From Bodo saltans (taxonomy: Eukaryota; Euglenozoa; Kinetoplastea; Eubodonida; Bodonidae), in assembly GCA_001460835.1 (NCBI GenBank), contig CYKH01002203.1:1-35249 (forward strand): a stretch of DNA of 35,249 nt, given 5' to 3'. How positions within the stretch are numbered: the first letter of the stretch is position 1; every line of letters starts with the position of its first letter. A program made the position numbers and the translations under genes. Below are positions 10,101 through 18,600 of this stretch, piece after piece. The notes beneath the pieces were generated by a model. That model did not search any database and was not told where the DNA came from. It saw only the letters and a list, made by a program, of their open reading frames with translations.

Positions 10101-10460
10101 TTGCAGGAACATTTTGCGAGCACTGACGAAGAGGGAGGAGCTTTTATGAGCAGCAGAAGTGCTGCTGGTGCCCACCGCCGCCCCACCATCGCTTGGCCGT
10201 ACTTGACTGTGCATCATCGCGTCATTTCTGTGGAATTACTAGATGAGGTCTTGACTTCGGATGCTCAGGCGCCGTTTCTCTATTTTCACTTGGACGAGGC
10301 GCTTATTGGTCTCCCGATGATCGACGTCACCAAGTTCCCTGTGGCGATACTTGGCAATCAGCCCCTTCGCGATGCTTTCAAGAAAGAGCCAAAGCCACAC
10401 GAAGTTTTTTTTGATTCAGTCGACACCAAAGACGCCACTGTGAGTCGAGTGGATCACTGA
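3921..10460 (+). CDS. RNF213 (mysterin)-like AAA+ ATPase core and C-terminal part
   Basis: This is the continuation of the gene that starts at 950. The frame opens at 3918 just after an in-frame TAG at 3915, has no ATG until 4131 and no splice-acceptor tract in front, so it is not an independent gene. ATPase segments in order: a degenerate Walker A (GPTRSGKM, 4305-4328); a full AAA unit with GETGGGKS (5178-5201), VVFFDEFNTT (from 5352) and FIAACNPY (about 5481-5504), matching RNF213 AAA3; a second unit with GPPGSSKT (6219-6242), VFEEIGNAD (6420-6446) and FIGTSNYYID, matching RNF213 AAA4; and an AAA5-like segment with VDCELLIDNLLDVFNGFY (about 7235-7290), VVMEGRS and SRFE (about 7330-7445). 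RNF213 is a dynein-like ATPase and ubiquitin ligase acting on lipid droplets and intracellular microbes. No RING or RZ cysteine cluster is visible in the remaining about 1,000 C-terminal residues, so a ligase function is not supported here. Confidence 0.88.
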   Translation: MRTYCQTFDVLCFPLGTQDEIFLAREAFLQRVQSGVVPRNVRNCTFFLVIPEETHGLSETISLLRGRCKEMRLQLVVIAHSSLVEMLGGDPEKKRALFADSIARPASIATDLAFPAFSLEESKLFVVSGPTRSGKMKQAEKMSKDHFGVACVPCRKFLSGSTLAHDVHTMLQEVGDKTTPALIEIGTGFSDQVSEQLQSLIVALLVKLWPSRDGTAARRTNPVVLKVHSELLQAFPVWQLLKHYVQKQTRPTAALATQYEAYATSLVGNSLPVALVSTAATKFASPSRVPLSAAAWCALTPEHMHDLHSAELPEFLLAFKTTNNVSLPIAYYVLKQVVEREVTKYPNIRWQCIANYTSDELKEEVFDVLDTPDRLHIRGRGLVMTPSIFLSLLRLDLSVRCRQKASVISSQDDGIVTFVGETGGGKSQLVDTFCRYRGWDTPQVVHLNPGSTESEIIAEILHIFSKRKEATTPTQPTVVFFDEFNTTPAQDIIKRIMMDRRLPTGNGKVLSIPNTAQGWIFIAACNPYIVLPSTTITPASPKQQQAVSYKAAPVILKYTVQPHTSPSLVSSSWRLPLPSLDEEALIVRTMCNKCDISERDTNYFVSAVSIMHRFLGTHAEMVPFSLRTVSRLLRLYRYLDSITCLNVICGDHTMCKHNTNIKDPALPDPPVPQHHLAPLALAVNYFVSLPLEKRQQLEHESGTLLGRSSTTITAILGNFATEIRKVYDRCLPNCVRTRTLYREATLNETLAVTYLCVYSQTPIILVGPPGSSKTLAAFIIAWGEIQQKRTSHLRRLDEPLYFQCTRRTTPHSVERTMSHVAAQQANSNFVLLQVFEEIGNADQAPGHPLRVLNRYLERSVFDEDEQPESVGLANVRHSAFIGTSNYYIDRSLFGRAIIVQRDNPDEEELQDMFPAGTSKDFLGAIRNQLAPVESIQSQHNAVVATNNSLTMRDVYALLLEKLPQLESEEPMENSAIRVAIVKAMGRRGDSLLHVPKVVFDNIQYFLLQERLTAIRAAVRPTFSTTLNSSRSSSSTSTMHHLQRRPLMLLAEDDISTLFAALERYELLDHVNVIYGKYLVGDEQTVAAAMQQLREAMTSQHKVCLLVDCELLIDNLLDVFNGFYQHRSDSSSWTVRVVMEGRSSYWPITQDFSTRIIFAEVMSTRASSPARDSRFETIYLSAPQFLKQKSRIGSFVANTEVFHEAFMDGARERAASVEAPTPAVIYGFHPLMLAAQGYSNTAAQVLLARPDVIVRCSAPQSAMTTISKVVNDQSIPSVLRRMIEGPGRSGAAANKHWSKNALVLCPLTKRGHELLGDLHSIVSANAVLDHVKNELELLRVSSRTLSVRSATADMLFEIAIRNTLSTINSFRSEKIRRNSDNNTTTAHHDGAVNSVAVIAIAHSSSNPLTSSKLLSVCHFISACAKEYDVQVLLFVPCILHPEPKFTIPNGWSASYCDEVNPNIVPTRALQQRCEAIERLHHLNAISSCAREALPEEFLPTFRKSFDEYVNITTTEVCFEYFKSRCTIDAVSASRAMFEVQQYQKLIADLRWKLSLHHSNHRYLLRQKKSDASSVDWKSIASGITLPHPNSDDATDDSSPLFLLSPAHNGGLPAVQCTLLPASDTSSVLKSIDKIYCGLRPSDDNHDVNHTNEVQTLPYLQKCVTLARLSGAQSQIEVLEVFKQFHLAHGRSDAFTLPLTPLQMWMTRHFSIIACRSHLTQIAAEDHNAISSERFAKLMNFTRRMEECPNNSKLLAAALAETIEASNSSCLNRVCHFDASLDDVIRPHNPLTTLFLQPAKVEIEEPPKNSRPVMWCDIFVRLALTYGVMFAKSLFCHVDFHPEEDLWKPSAGHGVATSGEAAATQNHFPNNVIEDHVVTSIGNEKEKSALIAKMTQSLRRYFDMSGAPKQLQIDAPPPRTKKESRMLGSLRLVRDRVYRAEQNYGLCYIGHYVRIVRALNELFFFPVAPPRHPHHHVDDGDQSKIQPPSSEAVVEGSTTYEMVSLLTVDGLPESIRVYLQKLLGTEDAGDSANALHVFEVVLKRLQALIEMQNQLLRDCDELLQEHFASTDEEGGAFMSSRSAAGAHRRPTIAWPYLTVHHRVISVELLDEVLTSDAQAPFLYFHLDEALIGLPMIDVTKFPVAILGNQPLRDAFKKEPKPHEVFFDSVDTKDATVSRVDH

Positions 10461-10871
10461 GAGAGCGCATTGCGTGTTTTCCTTAGCGTACCATCGAAAA
10501 GATACACACTTTTCCGCCGTTTACCTTGCAGTGTAGAAGTCCGACAAAAGAACAGCAAACAAACAAACAAACAACAGAAATTCAACAGCAACAAAGACAA
10601 CTCCAAGAAAGAACAACAACAACAACGACAAGAAACGCTTAAACGCAATGAAGTACAAATGGAACGAACTAGGTATTGATCAAAACGAGAGAAAAGCGCG
10701 ATGACCCACACTTATAGTGAGACGCGTATTCCATCAGGACGTGGAGTTTTGAGTCGACATTCTCTCTACACCCACCTCAGTGGAAACAACACATATCCCG
10801 CCATTTTTGCGGAATGAGTTATCGGGAAGCTGTTTGTTTTCTGCGTGGGCGTTGAAACGTAGTTCTTGGGT
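10461..10871. other. Intergenic/3' UTR region, CAA-rich, no gene seen
   Basis: This stretch lies between the TGA of the RNF213-like gene and the pyrimidine tract before the next gene. It contains an A/C-rich, nearly T-free segment at about 10544-10640 with repeated AAAC and AAC units (AAACAAACAAAC, ACAACAACAAC). Short open frames on both strands are low-complexity translations of these repeats. It most likely holds the 3' UTR of the upstream gene. I see no tRNA, snRNA or mobile-element signature. Confidence 0.6.
10544..10640 (+). repeat. CAA/AAAC-rich simple-sequence tract
   Basis: Nearly T-free A/C-rich DNA with runs of AAAC and AAC units directly downstream of the RNF213-like stop codon. 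It is likely 3' UTR sequence; such tracts arise by replication slippage. It resembles in composition the 9-bp repeat found further downstream before the next coding region. Confidence 0.6.
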
Positions 10872-10910
10872 GTTCTCAATTGTTTTTCCACGTTTTTTTT
10901 GTGGCGAAAG
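10872..10910 (+). promoter_or_regulatory. Candidate trans-splice acceptor before the first giant paralog
   Basis: A T-rich tract (TTCTCAATTGTTTTTCC, then CG and eight T at 10893-10900) is followed by the first AG at 10909-10910. The predicted 5' UTR would run 10911-11065 and would include the 9-bp repeat array. A further AG occurs at 10914-10915. The pattern agrees with the acceptors before the other genes in the window. Confidence 0.45.
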
Positions 10911-10991
10911 GCTTAGCGCGGAAGGTCGACACAGCAGACTGACTAACATTATCGGCAATGAAACAAGCAAAACAAAACAAAGCAAAAAACC

Positions 10992-11054
10992 ACAAACAAG
11001 ACAAACAAGACAAACAAGACAAACAAGACCAACAAGGCAAACAAGACAAACAAA
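10992..11054 (+). repeat. Tandem 9-bp repeat (ACAAACAAG) just upstream of a start codon
   Basis: Four perfect copies of ACAAACAAG occupy 10992-11027, followed by three variant copies (ACCAACAAG, GCAAACAAG, ACAAACAAA) to 11054. The unit length is a multiple of three, so the array stays open in frame with the downstream gene and would encode K-Q-D repeats if translation began at the in-frame ATG at 10958. It is more likely 5' UTR ending 11 nt before ATG 11066. Confidence 0.85.
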
Positions 11055-11065
11055 CAAAACAAAGC

Positions 11066-12398
11066 ATGAACTCTTTATTACGACAATACGAAGCGTACAA
11101 TTTTTTTCAAGATTGGAAACGATTTGACGACCCCCTTGAGGACCCTCCAGTGATTGGAGCGAACCTTAACTTGAGAGCTGAGCTCCTCGAGCTCGGATGT
11201 CAATGCTACGCAGAGCGCGACGAAGAAGGCGAGAAAGACTCCCTCATGTATCAACGCTACGCAATTATTCAAGCGCTGAAAGAGCGCCCAACGTCTCTGC
11301 GCCCTGGTCACCAAGCCAACCAAGCCGACCACATCGCACACCTAGCACGGGAGCACTTCGATGATGTGCGCCACAGAATTCTTTCCTTTTGCAGTGAGTA
11401 CAAGCGCTACTCCGACAAGCGCTACTCCGAGGTCGGGGCGGTACCATCCGTTAGTGAGTTCAATACTCGTGTCGAATTTTGCCTTCGCAAAACAGAGTGG
11501 ACTCGCATTCGTGAACTCTACCGTTCATTATTGAGCTTGATACAACTCGATGAACAACGACAAACCAAGAGAGAATGGTTAATGTTAGAAAAAGCGAAAG
11601 CATTTGACGATCTTACAAAACGAACGGAATCGCTGGTCGGCGAGGAGGGACAGACAGGAGATCAAGGAACCACTGACATAGCCTCGACGTTCAAGAGAGT
11701 AGGTCAAGTGCTAGATTTTGTGAGCTGCATCATCCGTCACTTGATCCCCTCACATGCGTTTGTCCTGGGCACAGTTCCTTCAGACGAAGAGCTTCATTAT
11801 TTTGGGTTTCGCAGACTACGACGAAGCGATGTGTACGAAGTATTCTCGACGGAACGGAGCGCCCGAGAAGCAGCAGTGGCAAAAGTCCAAGCAGTTCTTG
11901 ATGAAGAAAGCGTCATTGGTTATCTTCAAGGGGCTCATTGTGACGCGAGTGATTTGAAGTTGTGCCGCGAAGTAGGATTTCGTTTCCACGCACTTCTGGC
12001 GCGCCGCCGCCTTCGAAATTGCAAAGAACGAGCGCTCACTTGGGCTCGCTCTCACAAAGACTTCATCGCGACCCTCAGAGTCGTATGCACCACCGGAGTC
12101 GAAAACGGAAACATCGTGGTTCTCGATGCGTTGAAGGGCATTGTCGCGGCAATTGATGCGATTGGGAGTGATGTTCAATGGAGGAATCAATTTGATGAGT
12201 CATTAGCCAATTTCCGCAAGGCATGCAACAACCCTCGTCGAGCTGCGGAAACTCCGCTTCCCATTAACGAAGCATGCATTCATTTTGTCAACACCATTTT
12301 AGTGACCGACAAACAACAGTTCCTTTACGCGATTGCAAAGGCTGTCGTCACGGATTCATTGCGCGAGCGCGACCCTTCCTACAACGAACGCGAGACAC
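11066..12398 (+). CDS. Giant paralog A, N-terminal part (up to the assembly gap)
   Basis: This codes for 444 residues before the run of Ns. I chose ATG 11066 (MNSLLRQYEAYNFF) because the in-frame ATG at 10958 would add 36 residues that are only translated simple repeat; the upstream start cannot be excluded. I do not recognise the family. Around 11708-11800 the peptide IIRHLIPSHAFVLGTVP aligns with LIRFLIPTYVFTLGPIP of the downstream giant gene (about 23315-23370), showing that both genes begin with the same module. The sequence is soluble and helical in character with no signal peptide, membrane span or zinc finger. The gene continues beyond the gap at 12399-12698 in a different frame, so the gap length or the flanking sequence is wrong by a non-multiple of three. 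Codon choice and lack of stops over 1.3 kb make coding certain. Confidence 0.88.
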
Positions 12399-12698
12399 NN
12401 NNNNNNNNNNNNNNNNNNNNNNNNNNNNNNNNNNNNNNNNNNNNNNNNNNNNNNNNNNNNNNNNNNNNNNNNNNNNNNNNNNNNNNNNNNNNNNNNNNNN
12501 NNNNNNNNNNNNNNNNNNNNNNNNNNNNNNNNNNNNNNNNNNNNNNNNNNNNNNNNNNNNNNNNNNNNNNNNNNNNNNNNNNNNNNNNNNNNNNNNNNNN
12601 NNNNNNNNNNNNNNNNNNNNNNNNNNNNNNNNNNNNNNNNNNNNNNNNNNNNNNNNNNNNNNNNNNNNNNNNNNNNNNNNNNNNNNNNNNNNNNNNNN
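12399..12698. other. Assembly gap of exactly 300 N
   Basis: 300 undetermined bases inside the first giant paralog. The coding frame before the gap (positions = 2 mod 3) and the long open frame after it (positions = 0 mod 3) differ, so the true gap length is probably not 300, or a sequencing error lies at its edge. Just after the gap a second frame (= 1 mod 3) is also open until the TGA near 12823-12825. Confidence 1.
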
Positions 12699-15600
12699 CC
12701 CTCTGGGCGCCTACACCAGTCACGAATTTTTCACGTCGCTTCTCATGCGCGTGGTGGTTGCGATATCGTCGATCTTGGGTTCCGCAGTGATGGCTGCTAC
12801 AGACTTGAACGTCATCAAGGACTGATCTCGATCGAATTCTTTCAACAGACATCCGGTCCCACTTTCGATGAAGCCATCGTCGATCTTGCTCAGCAACGAG
12901 GCGTGAATGTGGTTCGCCTACAAGGGCCAGCTGTGATTGGCAATATGCAGCAAAGCGTTGTGGTTGTCTGCCACGTCAATCGCGATACAAGTTATGTAAC
13001 GTATGAAACCATCATCGATGGACAGAACGTGTCAACTGAGAATCCTGTGGTGGTTGTCACGGCAACTGATGACACGGACCCAAGAAACGAGATACCATTT
13101 CAACGCATCGCACAATACATATCCGGCAAGACTTGGCGCAAATGCACAGAAGCTGGTTTCTACGGCGCGCCGATTGCAGACAAAGCTGTTGAGGTCGCAG
13201 CTGCTGTGCTGGCAGAGTATCGACTCAGCGACCGCTCACACGAGTTGTTTGAACAAAATCATAGCAATTTCGATGTTCTCAAGGACATCGTCTACTTATC
13301 CAGCAAGCAGTTGTTGTATCATCTGGATGCACTAAGAACGATGATTGAGAACAAGTGGAAAGAAAATTTAAGACGTCACAAATACGAAGCGTTAGCGAAG
13401 GAAGTGGAAAAGCTTCTTATTCAAGATTCACGGGTGTTGGCACTGTCTAAACCGGAGCTTCAAGCAGTGAACGATATGCTTCGTGTATTGAAATTTCATG
13501 TCAACGAAGTGAAAGTGGATAATCAGAGCTTCGACTCGAAGGGTCATCAGCTAAGCGAGCGATCAAAAAAACCTTCCATTTCTTTCGCGCATATTGACGT
13601 TGTTGGTCACCTCGACCCATCTTACGTGGAGCGCCTGTGCGATTTAGTGCGAGGTAGCTCGCTGCGGCTACTTGTCGTTGCGTCACCGTCAACTCAGCAC
13701 TTCGCCAAGGTGAGTCATATTCTTCAGACAAACGATGCTGAAATTGCGTTCAGAGCCACGAGGATTACCGCGTTTGCAGTTCCCCTATGTGTGAGTAACC
13801 GTTACTTGCAAGAACTTGAACCGTTAGCTACGAAATGCATTGAAAACCACACACGGCGAGACTTCTACATTCAAGTGAAACAATCACAAGAAACTCACCC
13901 GCTCACGATTATTTGTCGCCGGGGACACGAGCTGCGTCCCAATGATTTTCTCGACCTTACAAGAGAGGTCGATCCGTTGAGAACCCTGCGCGAGCACTTG
14001 GCTCGTCCGAAGAAAGATGAATCACATGTCGTCGCAGTGGTTGACAACGCCCCACCGACCTTGTCTCTCTTTGTGTGTGGTGACAGTGTCGTGGATGCTC
14101 ACATCATGTACGTACCCAAGGTCATGGGGCGTGTCAGTGCAGGGCTTGCTTCGCTCGTTGGTGCAGACCCGGCGATCACCCTGTCGCCTGAGTGGCAAGC
14201 TGTTCAAGACAAGATGTCTCAACGCTTGAAAGAAGCGATCGACTTCACCGACTTTGTTGCTATTGTTCCGTGTTGCGAGTGGTTAGACCACCGGAGTCGA
14301 GTTCAACTTTACTTTTTGGTTGTGTGGGGTGTGCCGCTGGGTGTGACGAAGCAAGTACTGCCAGCCATTCGCAACGTGATGTCATTACCTCTTGCCCAAA
14401 CTTTGATGTTGTCGAGAGAGTCGATGAGACAGAAGTCCCAACAAATCGAGTCGTTACCTTCATATCACGAGTTGGTGGTGGGTGGTACAGTAACGCTGAG
14501 CGATGTACTTCAAACCAGCATCTCATATCGCGTTGACATACCCTGGAATCTTTGCTACCATCAGTGGCGAATTGCAGCTCCGTTCTCGTCCTCTGAGTTG
14601 ACGCAGATACTGTCCGTCTATGCGTATCCTCTACGCTTGTTGGCTACGCTTGGTTCTTCCATCTTTCATACGCTCAGCGGCGTCGAACTGTTTGCTCCGT
14701 CAACTGGCAGCAATGATGCCGCCAACAACAAAGCAGCATCAGGTGTACCCATGTTGTGGGCGGTGAACGTCGCCAAACGATTGGCTGCAGCGTCCAAGAT
14801 GCTCAGTCGTGATGATGATGATGATATGATTCCCAGGGAGCACCTCACTGCGTTGAGTGTCATGAAGTGGCTGTTCATCATCCGAGGCTGGAATGCGATC
14901 GACCCCATTGTTTTTGACGGTGCTGATTTTTCTACCCTTGACGGCGAGAACATTGCTATGGACATCCTGCGAGCCGACCCTGAGGCCACGGCAGCCTCAT
15001 CGAAACGAGCTTCCATGAGCCAACATACGAGGCATAACGTAGCTCTTATGCTTGCAACTATCTGTGGCTCCCCAACCCTTTTTTCAAAGCAGCCTCAAGT
15101 AGTCGACTACTTCTTACGCCCATCTTCAAAAGGAGGCATCACCACAGAGTCTGCCACGGCACTATTCGATGAGCTACTGGATCCCAACAACGATCTTATG
15201 ATTGGAGCTCCTTTTCTTAGCATCCTGAAAGATTCATCGCTACTCAACGCATCTGCGCTCAGGCGAATTACTGCTGTCAACGAATTGTGGTGCTGGTGCA
15301 ACAACAGCAGTACCACAACAACTTCTGCTTCCCCCTCAAAGGATCAGACAACAGGGGGCGAGCAGCAGATCGGAAATGGGCTGCGAAAAATCAGTGAAAA
15401 GTTCAGCAGTAATGCCTGGGGATATCTCTTGGCGACGGCAGACACTCGTCAAAAAACAAAGAAGGTAGTTGAGCTGCTGCAATCGCGTAAGCGAGACCGA
15501 GAGATACTAGTGCCAACCATGCTCAACGCCGCTGGTCTCTTCGCGTCAGAAGTTCCTACAGCGCTTGATGCCATCACGACAGTGTTTCTCTCGACGATGG

Positions 15601-18600
15601 CAGACGAAGAAGGCGACGACTTTTCCACGTTCAGACGAAACTGCCCTTCACTCGTTCACGTGCTCGATCTTTTATTTTCGTCGCAGAAGGAAAGCAAGAC
15701 AACTTTCGATCCAATGGAGTACGCGCGAAAGAGTCTTCCTGGTTCTCCCGGCGTCCAGTTTAAGGTTGAGCTCGAGGACAGCGACAAAGTGCTAACGTTC
15801 TGCTTGCTTCAACTAAATTTCTTCAGCGACGAGGCAGTTGAGTCCGAGTTCGCTAACGCTGTATTGTTCTTCGGACGATGCCTTACTGAACACGATCGAC
15901 ACTGTTTTCTCCGAAACGTGACGGATCTGCTGCTTGATTCTACCTCTACTACACCCGGACAAATGGAGCCGTGCCTCAACATACGCCAACCAACTCGTCG
16001 GAGGTTGCAAGTTGCGGCAGCAGTTTTGTGGCTGCACTGCCCCATGGCGCCGTGCCCCCTCAGCACAGATGCGAGCCATGCGTTGATAAAAATAAAGCGT
16101 TTTTTGAGCAAATATGAGTCTGAGATGGCGTTATCGGTTGGTTGGCCCACCGAAGAGATAGCGATGGCATGCGAGGAGCTGTGGAGACTGTCTAACACCT
16201 TTCGCTATGTTGTTGAAACGGAGTTTGAGGTGGCACCATACCTCGCGTTGGCGCTCATAGGTTGGGATCACTACTTGCCGCGTTCGTTCTTGCAAGCCCT
16301 TCATACCAGCGGAGTTGTGGTAGCCCCGGCGGCACAGACGACGACTCTTGTGCGCCAAGGTGCTGGTTGGCCAACATACCAACTGAGTTTTGCATGGCGA
16401 CCACTGCCCGAGAGCTCTCGGGAGCACTTGTTTTCTCCTTACAATGTCAAGGAAGTACCCCCTGATGCTTCATTTGACGTATCTCACGGCGTTTCCCGTG
16501 AAAAGATTCAGCAAAACCTTAACTTTTTCTCGATTCTTCGACGAGCACGCCGGCAGGATTGGGGGAGTCAAAGCAAGGAAGAACGCTCAAGCTTAGCCGA
16601 TGCCGTGACGACACGATTGTGCATTGTGCTGTGGTTAAAAGCAATGGGCTTATTTGACGGATGCGAGTCGTCACAGGCTTGTGAGGAGCGCTTTTTGTCG
16701 CTTGAAGCAGCGCCGTCATCGTTGAAAACAAAGTCACTGCGACTCCCTCCAGCGCTTGAGGAATTGAAGGCGACCCTTTCCTTGTTCAAGAAAAAGGAGT
16801 CACACCTTATATGGTCCGCGAGACTACCGTCGTTCATGGAGAATCATGTGTTGCGCCAATCCGCCCTTCTCAAGTTGTTTGAAAGTGGCTCTCTTGAGGA
16901 GGTGCACTACACGTTGCAGACCATCAGCGCTGCGCTTATGGTCTTGCCCGAGATGAATGCAAATCGACCGAAGGATCTATTTTGTCATGAAGCGAATCAA
17001 CCGTACTACCAAGGCGAAGCAGCTTTGGCGTCTCTTGTCATGGGAGCGCGAGTCAACAATCGTCGCCCCACTATGGATTTGTGCTTTCGAATCGTATCAT
17101 GCGAAATTGGATACCGAACGGGGCATTCCTGGGGACAACTTGATCCAGGAAATCGAACAAACGTCGCTCAAAGCGTTGTGAGCACACTTTTCTTGCTACT
17201 CGCAGACTTTCCAGACCGAGCAACAGAGATGCTTTTGATCATCGTCGATGTTGCACTTGAACAGTTACGAGACAAACAATCGCGTGCTGAATTCTGCTCG
17301 ACTATCGCGATGACAATCGGCTTTCAGGACAGTAAGGCAATTCATTGCTTGATGATTCCCTTGTTCGAATTAATGGGCGACAACGCGGCCACTCGGTTGC
17401 CTCACATGGTGGCTTGCCATAATATCATCATCAAACACGAGCCAAAAACGGTGATCACAACGCCCGCAACGACAAAAAATCAACGCGCTCTTTTGCTGAA
17501 GGACGTTGCTCGCGAAGTTGTTTTTTTCCGTGACGTCGAAAAATTAATTAGCAGCGACGTTGCTTCAACGTGGCTGAAATGTGCTCACTCCCTCCTAAGC
17601 CATATTCAGGATCACTTTCCAGAGCCAGCGAGCCGCCCACAGCTCTCAGCATCAAAGATTGTTGACGACGCGGCTTTCTCCAATCCTTTTCTCCCCATTC
17701 CTAGATTGCGAAGCAAGGCAATTGCTCCCACATGGACGCCCAGTGAGAACAGTTCAGCCACGACACGGTGTTCGCTGTTTCGTGAGCGCGGGACTGGCGC
17801 CTCTCACAACAACGATGCAGGCCGCCATGGGTCTTCATTAGAGACAATCACGCCACGGGATGACATGTTGCTCGCTGAGCAACAGCAACATGCGCCACAA
17901 CAACAGCAACAACGAGCGCACCTTTCTCACTTTGACGATGACCTTGCCAACGCCGCTATCGACGTCAGCAAAATTGTACACATCGTTGCTCCGACTGGAA
18001 ACATCATGAGCGGGTGGCAAGTACTCGTCAAGCCAGGACTCAGTTGTTCACTTGTACGCGACCATGGTGGTACACTTCGGATAGTACCCTTCAAAGACCT
18101 GCCCCTTTCAAATAGTAGCACAGATGATAATCCTGCTGCGCAGCTCCCATCATCGAGTTTCGCTGACATGACAACGTGCTGCCATTTTGAGGATTACGGA
18201 GAGGCATGGGAGTTTTGTTTTTCTCGAAAACACCCGTCGACGCTTGTTGGAGAGGGATTCTTGTTGACGACTTCGGAGAGAGGAGGGTGGCAGATATTAT
18301 TGGGACTTGCTCACGGGGTAACAAGCGCATCGCTCCGCCCTTGGCACATTTTAGCGTTCCACTCGATCATTCACTTCGAATTGTGTGGTCCTTCTGAGAG
18401 TGGTGAGCGTGGCGGTCGTTATCAGCTGATGGAGTGGCTGTGCAGACGAGTTTGCCGCGGCTTGGAAAAAGATATGAAACAATGGAAGAAAGAAAACGTT
18501 GTGGATGTCGATCATCCAGTTCACCGATCATTGAAATTCCTAGCGGGCGAAGAGGTTCAAGACGTCATTATCGCGTTGACGACATCTGAGGGTGACAAGC

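Noticed and set aside
10734-11057. Minus-strand open frame with Cys-Leu-Val repeats
   Set aside because: It is only the reverse translation of the 9-bp ACAAACAAG array and flanking simple sequence; no coding character.
10958-11065. N-terminal extension of paralog A from ATG 10958
   Set aside because: It would encode only low-complexity K/Q/D repeats. ATG 11066 begins sequence of normal composition, although the upstream start is not excluded.
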